Positions 53,954 through 62,905 of a DNA stretch of 64,000 nucleotides are shown piece by piece. Position numbers and translations under genes: made by a program. The notes below the pieces were generated by a model that was given only the letters and a program-made list of their open reading frames with translations, had not been told where the DNA came from and made no database searches. Each line of letters begins with the position of its first letter. Within the stretch, counting starts at the first letter, position 1. The stretch is from Lacipirellula parvula (GTDB lineage Bacteria > Planctomycetota > Planctomycetia > Pirellulales > Lacipirellulaceae). Where the stretch lies: the NCBI RefSeq assembly GCF_009177095.1, contig NZ_AP021861.1:2772501-2836500 (forward strand), written 5' to 3'.

Positions 53954-54436
53954 CTACGCGCGACCGCGGAGGGCGGCGAGGGCGAGCAGGCCAACGCCAA
54001 GAATTGCGATCGTCGACGGCTCAGGGACAACGCGAAGTTCGCGTAGTAAAAGTCCGCGATCGCCCGAGAAGCGTGTGGCGAATTGCAGTTCGTTCAAGTG
54101 CGGAGTGAATGGCTGAACGGCGTGCAAGATCGTCAGCGAGTCGAAATTCAACTGTGTCTCACCCGGCGACGGCGTCCACCGAAGGATGTAGCCCGGCCCA
54201 TTAACGTAAGCGTCGCTGACAACCGGCGCCACGGCATTGGTCGGCGAGTAGTGTGGCGATTGTCCGGCAATCGTCTTGTTGAGTAATCCGTTCTTCGAGT
54301 TGAACTGGAATTCGAAGAGGCCGTTGAGTTCTTTCAGAGTTACGTCACCAGTCGCTGGATTGTACTCAGCATACGGTGTCGCAAAGGCCGCCGACGACAA
54401 AAGGGCCACTAAGAGAACGAAGAGTAGTTGTCGCAT
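53954..54436 (-). CDS. Short PEP-CTERM protein
   Basis: 160 residues from ATG 54436 (MRQLLFVLLVALLSSAAFAT is the signal peptide); a longer upstream frame is rejected. The mature part has only about 110 residues (AEYNPATGDVTLKELNGLFE, HLNELQFATRFSGDRGLLLR) and ends PEPSTIAILGVGLLALAALR. It could be a free-standing surface peptide. Fourth PEP-CTERM gene of the island. Confidence 0.7.
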   Translation of the reverse strand: MRQLLFVLLVALLSSAAFATPYAEYNPATGDVTLKELNGLFEFQFNSKNGLLNKTIAGQSPHYSPTNAVAPVVSDAYVNGPGYILRWTPSPGETQLNFDSLTILHAVQPFTPHLNELQFATRFSGDRGLLLRELRVVPEPSTIAILGVGLLALAALRGRA

Positions 54437-54763
54437 TGCCTCTGTAGCTCCCGTGTTGTTCCCCCACGGTCTACTGCAGCTGAGCATATGCGGTCTGAAA
54501 TGTCGAGTCAACAGAATTCGGACCATCTCGTGTTTGTTTCTCTTTAACCCCTGGAGGCCCGCCAATGGCACCGCGCGGCGACGACTACATCAATTTCCAA
54601 AACGTAAAATTCCGGTTTGCGAATGATACCACAGACTCCACTTCCGCTATTGCCCCGAGAAGCAGCGAAATGGCGTGCAATGGTTTGCAAACGGGGCAGG
54701 GGGCTGTAGAATGCCGTAAAGCCAAATTAAAACGCCTAAAAACAGGTTCGCGGAATTCGTCTA
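54437..54763. other. Island right end, no gene recognised
   Basis: About 330 bases without a gene. A poorly supported open stretch begins at 54565. The DNA leads into the isolated tRNA 3' half without any copy of the tRNA 5' half. Confidence 0.4.
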
Positions 54764-54801
54764 GCAGCCAAAAGGTCATCGGTTCGAACCCGTTATCCTC
54801 C
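54764..54801 (+). repeat. Isolated 3' half of tRNA-Ala (att-like direct repeat)
   Basis: Identical over 38 bases to 46239-46276: from the end of the anticodon loop to the last base of the acceptor stem. The two bases before it are CTA instead of CTG, and no D-arm is present, so it is not a functional tRNA. Confidence 0.9.
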
Positions 54802-54835
54802 GCTTCGACGTAAGTCGTGAATCTGTAACGCAACC

Positions 54836-54870
54836 AAGGCCGCTTGCCCGGACGGGGCAAAGCGGCCTTT
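54836..54870 (+). terminator. Copy of the tRNA-Ala terminator
   Basis: AAGGCCGCTTGCCC-GGAC-GGGGCAAAGCGGCCTT differs from the tRNA terminator at 46309-46344 by one internal base. The linker between tRNA half and terminator (54802-54835) is diverged from the first copy. Confidence 0.8.
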
Positions 54871-54998
54871 ACGCTTAACTGGCCGCAATCGATTCCGTCT
54901 TTTCTCGTTTGTAGTGCACTCTCGTGGCAGTCGAGCCGGGGCGGCGAGGCTCGTGGTCGACTTGTCGGAGCAGCCTCGCCAGCCGTTAGAATCTGGAC

Positions 54999-55262
54999 AT
55001 GCCTGAAGAACCTACTCCTGAAATCGAGCTCACCTTCGAGCCGATCCCTCAAGCTCTGGCAGATCTTGGCATCTCTGCGCAGGAGTTCGAGGCGGCTTTG
55101 GCCGTCGCGCTCGAAGCGTTCGACGACGATTCGTCGATCGAAGAGGCGCCGATTATCATCAACGGCGTCGAGCACGAACTTGTGAACGTCGCTCGCATCT
55201 TCGTGCGGGGCGAGATCCAAACGCTGCGTGAGATGTTCTCGCCTACCGACGTTGCCGATTGA
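54999..55262 (+). CDS. Small acidic hypothetical protein
   Basis: 87 residues, strongly acidic (MPEEPTPEIELTFEPIPQAL, EFEAALAVALEAFDDDSSIE), one predicted helix-sheet core ending HELVNVARIFVRGEIQTLRE. No domain recognised. It is the first gene outside the putative island. Confidence 0.5.
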   Translation: MPEEPTPEIELTFEPIPQALADLGISAQEFEAALAVALEAFDDDSSIEEAPIIINGVEHELVNVARIFVRGEIQTLREMFSPTDVAD

Positions 55263-55299
55263 CCGACGCGCCGCTTGCCTTCAATGGAGGTCGTTTGCC

Positions 55300-55524
55300 A
55301 TGAACCGACGAGCTGCCGGTATCTCGATGTGCGCGCTGGCGCTGTTTTCATTTCTTTCGCGATACGCATTCGCACTCTGGTATCCCGGCGACACTCCGAC
55401 CCGCTGGGGGGCCGACGATTTCGCGACCCATGTCGGATATGTCGGTCTTGGGCCGTGGTTTGTTGCCGCGGCGCTCTTGCTGGCTGGCATCGCCTTCCTG
55501 GCGAGTGCGGAGCGAGAGTCGTAA
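55300..55524 (+). CDS. Small membrane protein
   Basis: 74 residues from ATG 55300, with AATGGAGG ahead of it. Two hydrophobic segments: SMCALALFSFLSRYAFALW and WFVAAALLLAGIAFLASAER, with a short loop. No family recognised; possibly co-transcribed with the acidic protein gene upstream (38 bp apart). Confidence 0.5.
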   Translation: MNRRAAGISMCALALFSFLSRYAFALWYPGDTPTRWGADDFATHVGYVGLGPWFVAAALLLAGIAFLASAERES

Positions 55525-55770
55525 GTTTTCACCGCGGACCAACGCCAGTCGCGAGAAAACGCGGCCCCACCAAGGCCGGATCGTACTGAACAGTTGCACC
55601 CTCGAGTTGTAAAACGGGGCGCCAAGCAACGGCGGGCAGGATTTGTTTAATCACCGACTGTTTTTGTCTGGTTTCTCTTGAGAAAAAGGAGAGTTGAAAA
55701 CGATCGTCAAATCCACTACTATCTGGGCTGTCTGGTGATCCGCTTTTCAGGAATAGGAAAGGGCCGCTCC

Positions 55771-56457
55771 ATGAGAACTGCAGCTTTGAGTCTTCTTCTC
55801 GCGTTGGCATCGACGAACGCCTTCGCAGCGCTCGTGCTCGACCAGGAATACAATCCGGGAGCGCTCGGCAAGGTCGGATCGATGACCTTTATTACTGGCG
55901 GGCAGTATAAATCACAGCAAGCTCAGACATTTACGGTCGGCGTGGCGGGCCAATTGAAGGCAGTCGAGATGTATCTCGTGAACACATCCGCCACGCAACC
56001 GCTGCAGGTGGAGTTGCGAACGACGGCTGCGGGAAAGCCGACGAGCACCGTGCTGGCTTCCGCCTCCTTGCTCCCCTCGCAGGTTCCCACGATCAGTCAA
56101 ATCCCGGGAATCATCGGCGACTACACCCCCTGGGGCGGCCCGATGACTCGGTTCGAGTTTCCCGGCGTTGCCGTGACGCCGGGCGACGTGCTGGCCGTGT
56201 CGGTCAGAACCACTGATCCGCAAGTCGCTTACCAGTGGATCGTGCCGTCGATGCTGCACATCAGCGATCCGCCCTATCCCAAGTACATGGGCGGCAGCCT
56301 GTGGGAAACAAGCACGTTGGATCCCGATTGGGTGACTTCGCCGACGACCAGCGGCGTATTCCGCACGTTCGTCGACGTCGTGCCGGAGCCGGCGTCGCTG
56401 GCGCTGCTGCTGCCTGCCGCGATGGGGCTCGCTTTCGCTCGCCGTCGGACCGCCTAG
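55771..56457 (+). CDS. PEP-CTERM protein with choice-of-anchor-type body
   Basis: 228 residues from ATG 55771 (MRTAALSLLLALASTNAFAA, signal peptide). The body (QTFTVGVAGQLKAVEMYLVN, PLQVELRTTAAGKPTSTVLA, GVAVTPGDVLAVSVRTTDPQ) resembles beta-sandwich 'QTFTVG..G.L..VEL.L....' secreted domains. It ends VPEPASLALLLPAAMGLAFARR. It lies outside the island, followed by a strong terminator. Confidence 0.75.
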   Translation: MRTAALSLLLALASTNAFAALVLDQEYNPGALGKVGSMTFITGGQYKSQQAQTFTVGVAGQLKAVEMYLVNTSATQPLQVELRTTAAGKPTSTVLASASLLPSQVPTISQIPGIIGDYTPWGGPMTRFEFPGVAVTPGDVLAVSVRTTDPQVAYQWIVPSMLHISDPPYPKYMGGSLWETSTLDPDWVTSPTTSGVFRTFVDVVPEPASLALLLPAAMGLAFARRRTA

Positions 56458-56536
56458 CCTTGGCGGAATCGGTTGGCACGTTTCTAGTCGCCGAGGCAAA
56501 TGTTTGGTCTCGGTCGGCGTCGTGATTAAAACAAAA

Positions 56537-56567
56537 AAGGACCGGCGAGCTTAGCTCGCCGGTCCTT
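56537..56567. terminator. Terminator after the PEP-CTERM gene
   Basis: AAGGACCGGCGAGC-TTA-GCTCGCCGGTCCTT: perfect 14-base arms flanked by A- and T-rich runs on both sides, so it can serve both the PEP-CTERM gene and the convergent dps gene. Confidence 0.85.
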
Positions 56568-56630
56568 ATTTTCTTGTCGGCGCGGTTCAAGCGGCCGTCG
56601 GCGGGCTGCTTGCTGTAACTTTCCCTTAGA

Positions 56631-57233
56631 TCAACCCCCGCTGTCGGCAACCGCCAGCGGCATGTTGACGAGGTGTTCCGCCAGGAACCAAGCTTGCAGT
56701 TCGTTCGGCCGGATCACGCCGCCGACGACCATATCGTTCGTGCCGTCGTCGCCGGCGTCGGCCGCTTCCTTCGCGATCGTATGGCTGAGCTGTAGCACGA
56801 TCTCGTGGGCCTGCAGCAGCCGCGAGATCTGGACTGGGGCCTCTTCGCGACCTTTCGGCGGACGCGGAATCGTCGTCGTTTCGGCCACATCGTGAGCCAT
56901 TGCAACGCTCAAGCCGCCGAGCGTCATGATCCGCTCGGCAATCGTGTCGACGATCTCCGACTGTTCCCCGAAGTGCTTATCGAACAGCAGATGGAGTTGG
57001 TAGAACGTCGGCCCTGAGACCTGCCAGTGGTGCTTCTTGTACATGTCTCGCAGCGTCATCGTATCGGCGAGCAACTGGTTAAGGTTGTCGACGCTTTGCT
57101 TGCGGACTTTCTCGCTCAGTGCGAGCGGCATCGCCACGACGTGGCCGAAGGCTTGGATTTCGTGGGCCTTCTGGTTGGTGATCGGGGTGGCGCGGTTGCC
57201 GGCCGTCGGGGCGTTTTTCGTAGCCGTGGTCAT
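56631..57233 (-). CDS. dps: DNA-binding protein from starved cells (Dps family)
   Basis: 200 residues, a ferritin-like mini-cage protein that oxidises and stores iron and protects DNA in stress. The ferroxidase signature is read in KKHHWQVSGPTFYQLHLLFD and HFGEQSEIVDTIAERI, with His, His, Asp, Glu and Asp at the usual spacing, then LGGLSVAMAHDV. The N-terminal ~40 residues form a basic, possibly DNA-binding, extension (TTATKNAPTAGNRATPITN). C-terminus ends in a long helix LQAWFLAEHLVNMPL. It is convergent with the PEP-CTERM gene, sharing the terminator, and 90 bp after the oxalate decarboxylase start region on the same strand. Confidence 0.9.
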   Translation of the reverse strand: MTTATKNAPTAGNRATPITNQKAHEIQAFGHVVAMPLALSEKVRKQSVDNLNQLLADTMTLRDMYKKHHWQVSGPTFYQLHLLFDKHFGEQSEIVDTIAERIMTLGGLSVAMAHDVAETTTIPRPPKGREEAPVQISRLLQAHEIVLQLSHTIAKEAADAGDDGTNDMVVGGVIRPNELQAWFLAEHLVNMPLAVADSGG

Positions 57234-57322
57234 ATTGAGTCACTCCTGAAACAAGTGATAGAGAACATTGAGCAGTTGCTAAGCATATCAGATGCCAATC
57301 TCCCCCTCGGCGTCCCTGCTAA

Positions 57323-58453
57323 TTACGGCTTCGTAATGGCGGGCGAACGACCGGCGATGAACACGTCGCCTTGCGGGAACTTGGCGAAGAATTCCGGCGG
57401 CTTGCCAAAGTGGTCGGCTAGCAAGTACGCCGGGTTGCCCGACATCCATTGCGAAATACTGATCGCCGCGTAGACGCCTGTATTGAATGCGATCAACAGC
57501 CGCGCGGGAGTCGTCCCGGTGTTCTCGATCGAGTGGCCGTACCCTTGCGGGATGTAACCGACGTCGCCTCCTTGGAGCGTCTCCGTGCGGAAGCGACCAT
57601 GGGAGCCGAACATGGTGACGCTCACCTCGCCCGAGATGACGTACTGCCATTCGTCGGCGGTCGGATGCCAGTGGAGTTCGCGGAGCGCACCCGGATCGAG
57701 ATCGAGCACGACGCCGGTGATCGTTTGCGAGATCGGGAACTTATCGGCGCCGAGCCGCCACTCGCGACCCCCTTCGTGCACCGAGTGGGGCGGTTCAGAG
57801 AGCAGCGCGTACTTGTGCGTCGACTTGCTAACATTCGCTGCCGCTTGCAGCGGCGGAGCGGGCGTCGCCGGCGGTTGCTGGCCGTGGATAAAGTAAACTT
57901 CGGTGGACGGAATGCCGGCGAAGTCCTGCGCGTCGAGGCCGAGGTTTTTGGCCAGCAGTTCCTTCGGCGCGTGGCCGAGCCAGTCGGTGATACTAAACGT
58001 GCCGAACTCGCTGAAGTAGCCGTTGTCGAAAATGAGAATGAAGTGGCACGGCTTGTCGCCGAGGCACTCGATCGAGTGGGCATGCCCGCGTGGGAAGTAC
58101 CAGACGTCGCCTGCCGCGAAGTCGTCAGTCTCGGAGTTGCCCGCGGGATCGACGAGCGTCGTGCGGCAGCGACCTTCCAACACGAAGGCCCACTCCGCTG
58201 CGGTGGCGTGCCAGTGGAGTTCGCGCGTCACGCCCGGCTCCAGCCGCATCGAGACGCCAGCGATCCCCTTCGAGATCGGCAGCTGCTCGACGGTCGCTTC
58301 TTTGCCGAAGCTGCCGTTATCGACGCGGCCCGTCGTCGCTTCGAGTTCAAACTTGAACGTCGGCAGCGTCTTTCCTGAAAGAAGCGGATCGGGCGTGTTG
58401 TTGCGAAATAAAAAGTCGGCGGTGGCTCGCGGCGGAATTCCGAAGTCGGTCAT
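57323..58453 (-). CDS. oxdC: Bicupin oxalate decarboxylase
   Basis: 376 residues, two cupin domains each binding manganese: RELHWHATAAEW with His80, His82, Glu87 and His126, and RELHWHPTADEW with His261, His263, Glu268 and His307. The Arg before each HWH (Arg78, Arg259) matches the substrate Arg. In domain I the flexible lid reads FSEFGTF (148-152), where Bacillus OxdC has SENST; the catalytic Glu149 is kept but the next two residues differ. No signal peptide is seen, so it is probably cytoplasmic; it converts oxalate to formate and CO2. Formyl-CoA-type genes are not adjacent. Length fits the family. Confidence 0.87.
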   Translation of the reverse strand: MTDFGIPPRATADFLFRNNTPDPLLSGKTLPTFKFELEATTGRVDNGSFGKEATVEQLPISKGIAGVSMRLEPGVTRELHWHATAAEWAFVLEGRCRTTLVDPAGNSETDDFAAGDVWYFPRGHAHSIECLGDKPCHFILIFDNGYFSEFGTFSITDWLGHAPKELLAKNLGLDAQDFAGIPSTEVYFIHGQQPPATPAPPLQAAANVSKSTHKYALLSEPPHSVHEGGREWRLGADKFPISQTITGVVLDLDPGALRELHWHPTADEWQYVISGEVSVTMFGSHGRFRTETLQGGDVGYIPQGYGHSIENTGTTPARLLIAFNTGVYAAISISQWMSGNPAYLLADHFGKPPEFFAKFPQGDVFIAGRSPAITKP

Positions 58454-59188
58454 AGCGATTGAAATGAGCGGAAGGGGAGACTAGTTCGCCCGCGATTGGT
58501 CGCGCTGCTCGGGTTCGCGGAGGCGACCTGCTGTCGATATCGAATCGCGACGCGGTGCGAATGGAGGGGTTTTAGGTGAAGTCTACCGCTTCCGCGCGGC
58601 GGCTGGCGACACATCTGGTTTGAACGGAGCAAACGGCCAGTTGCTGCATCGTCTCGCTGGAGTTACCAGCAAACTCGTTGTTGGCGTCGCGCGGCGCGGC
58701 ACTGCAGCGCTGATTCGTCTGCGTGCATGCGCAAATCGACAGAGGCTGCCAATCGCTATCGCCTCAAATCGCAACAGCTATACAGATATCGCTAAAATCT
58801 AACGATCGTTCCTGCTATGCGTTCGCGCCTCGGCCATCTTCGCCGCTGGAGATGATCTTGCAACACCGCGGAATCTCCGACTGGCGACCACGAGGAACCT
58901 GCACAGTTCGCGGCGTTTGCGCTCCATGGGTTCTTTGACAGCCCCAAATCGATTCATTAAGCTGCCAGCTGATTTGTATTATTGGAAACGCCCGCCACTC
59001 ATCGCGAGCGTCGCTCCCGCCACATCACCTCGCCCATTCCAGGTACTTACCGCGTCGTCTGCAAAGTCTCCACTGGCAAACGTCACTGCTGACTTCCCGC
59101 AACGACTGCCTGAACTCTACAGCTCACCAGTGATGGATTCTGCGTGAGTTCTTTTTTGCCCCAGCCGTCCCCAATGGAGGGTGTTCGT
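58454..59188. other. Intergenic region with no recognised feature
   Basis: About 735 bases between the divergent oxdC and DUF1501 genes. No gene or strong dyad was found. GCTAAAATC near 58792 may be a -10 element. The ribosome site of the DUF1501 gene (AATGGAGGG) ends the region. Confidence 0.45.
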
Positions 59189-60493
59189 ATGGCGCTTCTC
59201 AGGTCTCCGCTTCGCCGTCGCAGTTTTCTGGCCGTCGGCGTCGCTGGATTCGGATTGGATCTCGTCGACTTCTTCGCGATTCGCAAAGCCCAGGCGGCTG
59301 AGAATCAATTCGAGACGCCGCCCGTCGTCGCTGAGAGCATCATTCACATCAACCTGCCGGGCGGCATCGCCGCGCAGGAATCGTTCGACCCCAAGCCCTT
59401 CGCCCCGCTGGAGTACCGCGGCGAGCTGAAGGCCATCCCGACCAAAATCGCCGGCGAGTCGTTCAGCGAACTGCTGCCGCTGACGGCCAACATCGCCGAC
59501 CGACTGACGGTCGTTCGCTCGCTCACCCACGGCGAAGCGGCCCACGAGCGCGGCGAACATAACATGTTCACCGGCTACCGTCCGAGCCCCGCGCTCCTCT
59601 ACCCCAGCATGGGTAGCGTGGTGAGCCACGAGTTTGGCCCCCGCAACGATTTGCCGCCGTACATCTGCGTGCCGAATGCGGTGACGCCGTACGCGGGGCC
59701 TGGTTACTTGAGCTCGTCGTACGCGCCGTTCAGTTTGGGCGACGACCCCGCGCGTGCCGGTTTCAAAGTGCGCGATTTGAATCTGCCCGGAGGCGTCGAT
59801 CAGGCTCGCTACCAGCGTCGGCTCTCCGCGCTCGAGTCGATCAACGAACACTTCGCCAAGAAGACGCAGGCCGACAACGTCGCCGCGATGAGCACCTTCT
59901 ACGAGCGGGCGTTCGATCTCATCGGCTCGCCGAAAGCGCAAGAGGCGTTCAACATCGACGCCGAAACGCCGGAGATGCGCGATCGCTACGGTCGCCACGA
60001 AGCGGGGCAGCGGATGCTGATCTCGCGCCGCTTGGTTGAAGCCGGCGCCCGTTTCGTTTCGCTCACGTACGGCGGTTGGGATCACCACGTCAACATCATG
60101 GCCGGCGTGCGCGGATCGCTGCCCGCGTTCGACCAAGGCTATGCCGCGCTGATCACCGATCTCGACGAACGCGGCTTGCTCGACAAGACGCTCGTGCTCG
60201 TGACCACTGAATTCGGCCGCACGCCGAAGATCAACGGCACGGCCGGTCGCGATCACTGGTCGAAGGTGTTTAGCGTCGTGCTGGCCGGCGGCGGCACGAA
60301 GCGTGGCGCCGTCATTGGTTCGTCGGGCCCGACGGCGATGGAGCCGGAAGATTGCCCAATCTCGCCTGAAGATTTGGCGACGACCGTCTACAACCAACTC
60401 GGCATCGCAGCCGCGAAGGAACTGATGGCGCCAGGCGATCGACCAATCGAAATCGTCGACGGCGGCAAAGTCCGCAAAGAACTGTTGGCCTAG
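59189..60493 (+). CDS. DUF1501 (sulfatase-like) secreted protein
   Basis: 434 residues from ATG 59189. Tat-type signal (RRRSFLAVGVAGFGLDLV). DUF1501 (PF07394) is an alkaline-phosphatase-superfamily-like fold: HINLPGGIAAQESFDPKP, LPLTANIADRLTVVRSLTHG, EHNMFTGYRPSPALLYPSMG, YGGWDHHVNIMAGVRGSLP and LVLVTTEFGRTPKINGTAGR carry the conserved Asp/His/Glu residues. In planctomycetes these genes stand beside PPC-domain and DUF1549/DUF1553 genes, as here. Enzyme activity is not established for the family. Confidence 0.88.
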   Translation: MALLRSPLRRRSFLAVGVAGFGLDLVDFFAIRKAQAAENQFETPPVVAESIIHINLPGGIAAQESFDPKPFAPLEYRGELKAIPTKIAGESFSELLPLTANIADRLTVVRSLTHGEAAHERGEHNMFTGYRPSPALLYPSMGSVVSHEFGPRNDLPPYICVPNAVTPYAGPGYLSSSYAPFSLGDDPARAGFKVRDLNLPGGVDQARYQRRLSALESINEHFAKKTQADNVAAMSTFYERAFDLIGSPKAQEAFNIDAETPEMRDRYGRHEAGQRMLISRRLVEAGARFVSLTYGGWDHHVNIMAGVRGSLPAFDQGYAALITDLDERGLLDKTLVLVTTEFGRTPKINGTAGRDHWSKVFSVVLAGGGTKRGAVIGSSGPTAMEPEDCPISPEDLATTVYNQLGIAAAKELMAPGDRPIEIVDGGKVRKELLA

Positions 60494-60562
60494 CATCGAA
60501 CCGCGCGGCGGCTCGTTCGATGCATTGCCGCGCGAGTTCGTCCTTTTGTATTGAGGGCGAGC

Positions 60563-62905
60563 ATGACCAAGTCTGTGGGTTTTATCGTCGCGGTCTGCGG
60601 CATTGCGACGGCGACGGCTGTGAATGCGGCTTCGCCGCGGCTTGACCACCTGCAACCGCAGGGGGGGCAGCGCGGCACGGAGGTCGCCGTCACGCTCATC
60701 GGCGGCCGCGTCGGGCAAGAGCCGCAGCAGGTGTTGTTTTACGATCCGGGCATCGAGCTGAAGTCGATCGAACGGATCGACGACAACCAAGCGAAGGCGA
60801 CGTTTGCGATCGCGGCCGATTGCCAGCCCGGCATCCACGGCATTCGCGTTCGCACGGCCACGGGGCTGACTAACCTCCGCACGTTCCATGTTGGGACGCT
60901 GCCGGAAATCAACGAGACCGAGCCGAACACCGAGTTCGAAAAACCGCAGCCGATTGCCCTCGGCTCGGTGGTGAACGGCGTCATCACAAATGAAGACGTC
61001 GACTACTTCGTCGTCGAAGCGAAAGAGGGCGAGCGGATTTCGGTCGAGGTCGAAGGCCTCCGGCTCGGCAGAACCTTCTTCGACCCGGCGATTGCGATTC
61101 TCGATGAAGAACGATTTGAAGTCGCGGCCAGCGACGACGCACCGCTGCTCTTGCAAGATGGCTTTTGCAGCGTCATCGCGCCGAAGACCGGTAAGTACAT
61201 CGTCGAGATGCGCGAAACTTCCTACCGCGGCGACGATGCGTCGACCTACCGCCTGCATGTGGGCAAATTTCCGCGGCCGACCGTCGCCTTTCCCGGCGGC
61301 GGCAAGCCGGGCGAGGAAGTGGAACTCAAACTGCTCGGCGATCCGCTCGGCGAGAAGGTTGCCAAGGTAAAGCTGCCGGAGACGCCGCCGCTCGATTTCC
61401 GTTTCGCTGCCGAGGACGAGAATGGCGCCGCCGCGACCGGGCTGCCGCTGCGAGTCGTCGACCTGCCGAACGTTGTCGAAGCCGAGCCGAATCACGAGCT
61501 CGACAGCGCGACGCGCGGCGAACTCCCGGCTGCGTTCTGCGGCGTGATCGGCGAGGCAGGCGACCTCGATCGGTTCCGCTTTGCTGCGAAGAAGGGTGAA
61601 GTGTGGGACATGAACATCGTCGCCCGCGAGATTCGGTCGCCCCTCGACGCGATTCTCCGCGTGCGGAAAGCGAGCGGCGAAGAACTCGCCGGTTCCGACG
61701 ACAACGCTGGACGGCCCGACAGCTACATTCGTTTCACTGCCCCTGAGGATGGCGAGTACGTCGCCGACGTCGTCGACCAACTTAACCAAGGCGGCTCGAC
61801 GTACGCTTACCGCCTGGAAATCACGAAGCCGCGGCTCGCCGTCGACATCGTGCTTGAGGAGCGGAGTCAGTTTGAAACAACCGAAGTCGTCGTCCCGCAA
61901 GGAGGCCGCGCGGCGGTGATGGTCACGGCCAATCGCGCGGAGTTCGGCGGCGATCTCAACGTGGCCTTCGGCGCTCTGCCCGAGGGAGTGACGCACGAGA
62001 CGGTGATGCTCACCGGCGACTACAACCGCCTACCGGTGCTGCTCAAGGCGACGCCCGAAGCGCCCCTCGCGGGCCAGCTGACGACCGTCACCGCCGAACT
62101 CACCGACAAGTCGCAGCCGGTGCTCAACCGCTTCCGTCAGCAGACGTGGCTGATTCGCGGCTCGAACAATGTGAACGTTTGGAGCCACTACGCTACGCAA
62201 GGCGCCGTCGCGGTGGCGCAGCCGCTGCCGTTCTCGATCAAGATCGTCGAGCCGAAGGCGCCGCTCGTGCAAAGCGGCTCGAAAGACTTGAAGGTCATTG
62301 CGGAAAAGAAGGACGGCTTTGACGGCCGCATCGCCGTTCGGATGCTCTACGATCCGCCGGGACTATCGTCGCATCAGGGGATCGGCATCGAGCCAGGCCA
62401 AACTGAAGCGGTGATTCCGCTCACCACCAACCCGCAAGCTTGGCCGCGCGACTGGAAGATCATCGTCGTCGCCGAGGCCGACGTGAATGGCACGGTCCGC
62501 ACGGCGTCGGAATTTGCCACGCTGAAGATCGCGCCGCAGTATCTCGCGATGGCTTATCCGACCGTAGCGACGGAACAGGGCAAGTCGCTTGATTATGCCA
62601 TCGGCATCACGCAGGCGACGCCATTCAACGGCGCCGCGAAGGTGGAACTCGTCGGCCTCCCGCCGGGCGTGACGACGCAGCCGCAGGAAATCACGAAGGA
62701 TTCGACCGAAGTGAAGTTCCCGCTGCAAGTCGCCGCCGATGCGCGGGTCGGCCATCACAAGCAACTTTACTGCGTCGTCACCGTCATGGAGAACGACGAA
62801 CCAGTGGTCCACACGGTCGGCACCGGCGAACTGCGGATCGACGCCCCGCTGCCGCCGCCGCAAACCGCTCAAGAAGGAACTCCTGCGACAGGAGAAGCGT
62901 CATGA
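60563..62905 (+). CDS. Secreted PPC-domain protein
   Basis: 780 residues from the ATG at 60563 (a TTG start at 60551 is possible). Signal peptide (FIVAVCGIATATAVNAASPR). An Ig/IPT-like domain first (RLDHLQPQGGQRGTEVAVTL), then two bacterial pre-peptidase C-terminal domains (PF04151) starting ETEPNTEFEKPQPIALG and EAEPNHELDSATRGELP, each with GDVD/DLDRF-type ligand loops. Later repeats of beta domains reach the end (GVTTQPQEITKDSTEVKFPL). It is 69 bp after the DUF1501 gene and overlaps the next start by 4 bases, so the three form one operon. Confidence 0.82.
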   Translation: MTKSVGFIVAVCGIATATAVNAASPRLDHLQPQGGQRGTEVAVTLIGGRVGQEPQQVLFYDPGIELKSIERIDDNQAKATFAIAADCQPGIHGIRVRTATGLTNLRTFHVGTLPEINETEPNTEFEKPQPIALGSVVNGVITNEDVDYFVVEAKEGERISVEVEGLRLGRTFFDPAIAILDEERFEVAASDDAPLLLQDGFCSVIAPKTGKYIVEMRETSYRGDDASTYRLHVGKFPRPTVAFPGGGKPGEEVELKLLGDPLGEKVAKVKLPETPPLDFRFAAEDENGAAATGLPLRVVDLPNVVEAEPNHELDSATRGELPAAFCGVIGEAGDLDRFRFAAKKGEVWDMNIVAREIRSPLDAILRVRKASGEELAGSDDNAGRPDSYIRFTAPEDGEYVADVVDQLNQGGSTYAYRLEITKPRLAVDIVLEERSQFETTEVVVPQGGRAAVMVTANRAEFGGDLNVAFGALPEGVTHETVMLTGDYNRLPVLLKATPEAPLAGQLTTVTAELTDKSQPVLNRFRQQTWLIRGSNNVNVWSHYATQGAVAVAQPLPFSIKIVEPKAPLVQSGSKDLKVIAEKKDGFDGRIAVRMLYDPPGLSSHQGIGIEPGQTEAVIPLTTNPQAWPRDWKIIVVAEADVNGTVRTASEFATLKIAPQYLAMAYPTVATEQGKSLDYAIGITQATPFNGAAKVELVGLPPGVTTQPQEITKDSTEVKFPLQVAADARVGHHKQLYCVVTVMENDEPVVHTVGTGELRIDAPLPPPQTAQEGTPATGEAS

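Larger units (their letters stand above)
46239..54801. mobile_element. Decayed tRNA-Ala genomic island bounded by 38-bp direct repeats
   Basis: The boundaries are the exact 38-base repeats at 46239-46276 (inside the tRNA) and 54764-54801 (isolated 3' half). Inside: an integrase N-terminal remnant just after the tRNA terminator, several small orphan proteins, five PEP-CTERM genes or remnants, and stretches of lower GC than the flanks. No intact integrase, relaxase or phage structural gene is visible, so the element looks immobile. The repeat, remnant and gene content are seen in the sequence; the mobile origin is inferred from the well-known habit of tyrosine-recombinase elements to insert into tRNA 3' ends. 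Confidence 0.7.

Noticed and set aside
54585-55220. Minus-strand frame containing DNGFEPMTFWLL
   Set aside because: The GFEP motif arises from reading the tRNA T-loop in reverse and is a known artefact beside tRNA genes.
59117-61996. Very long minus-strand frame (over 900 codons) opposite the DUF1501/PPC genes
   Set aside because: It runs across two well-supported plus-strand genes and reads as Arg/Ala-rich low-complexity protein without any domain.
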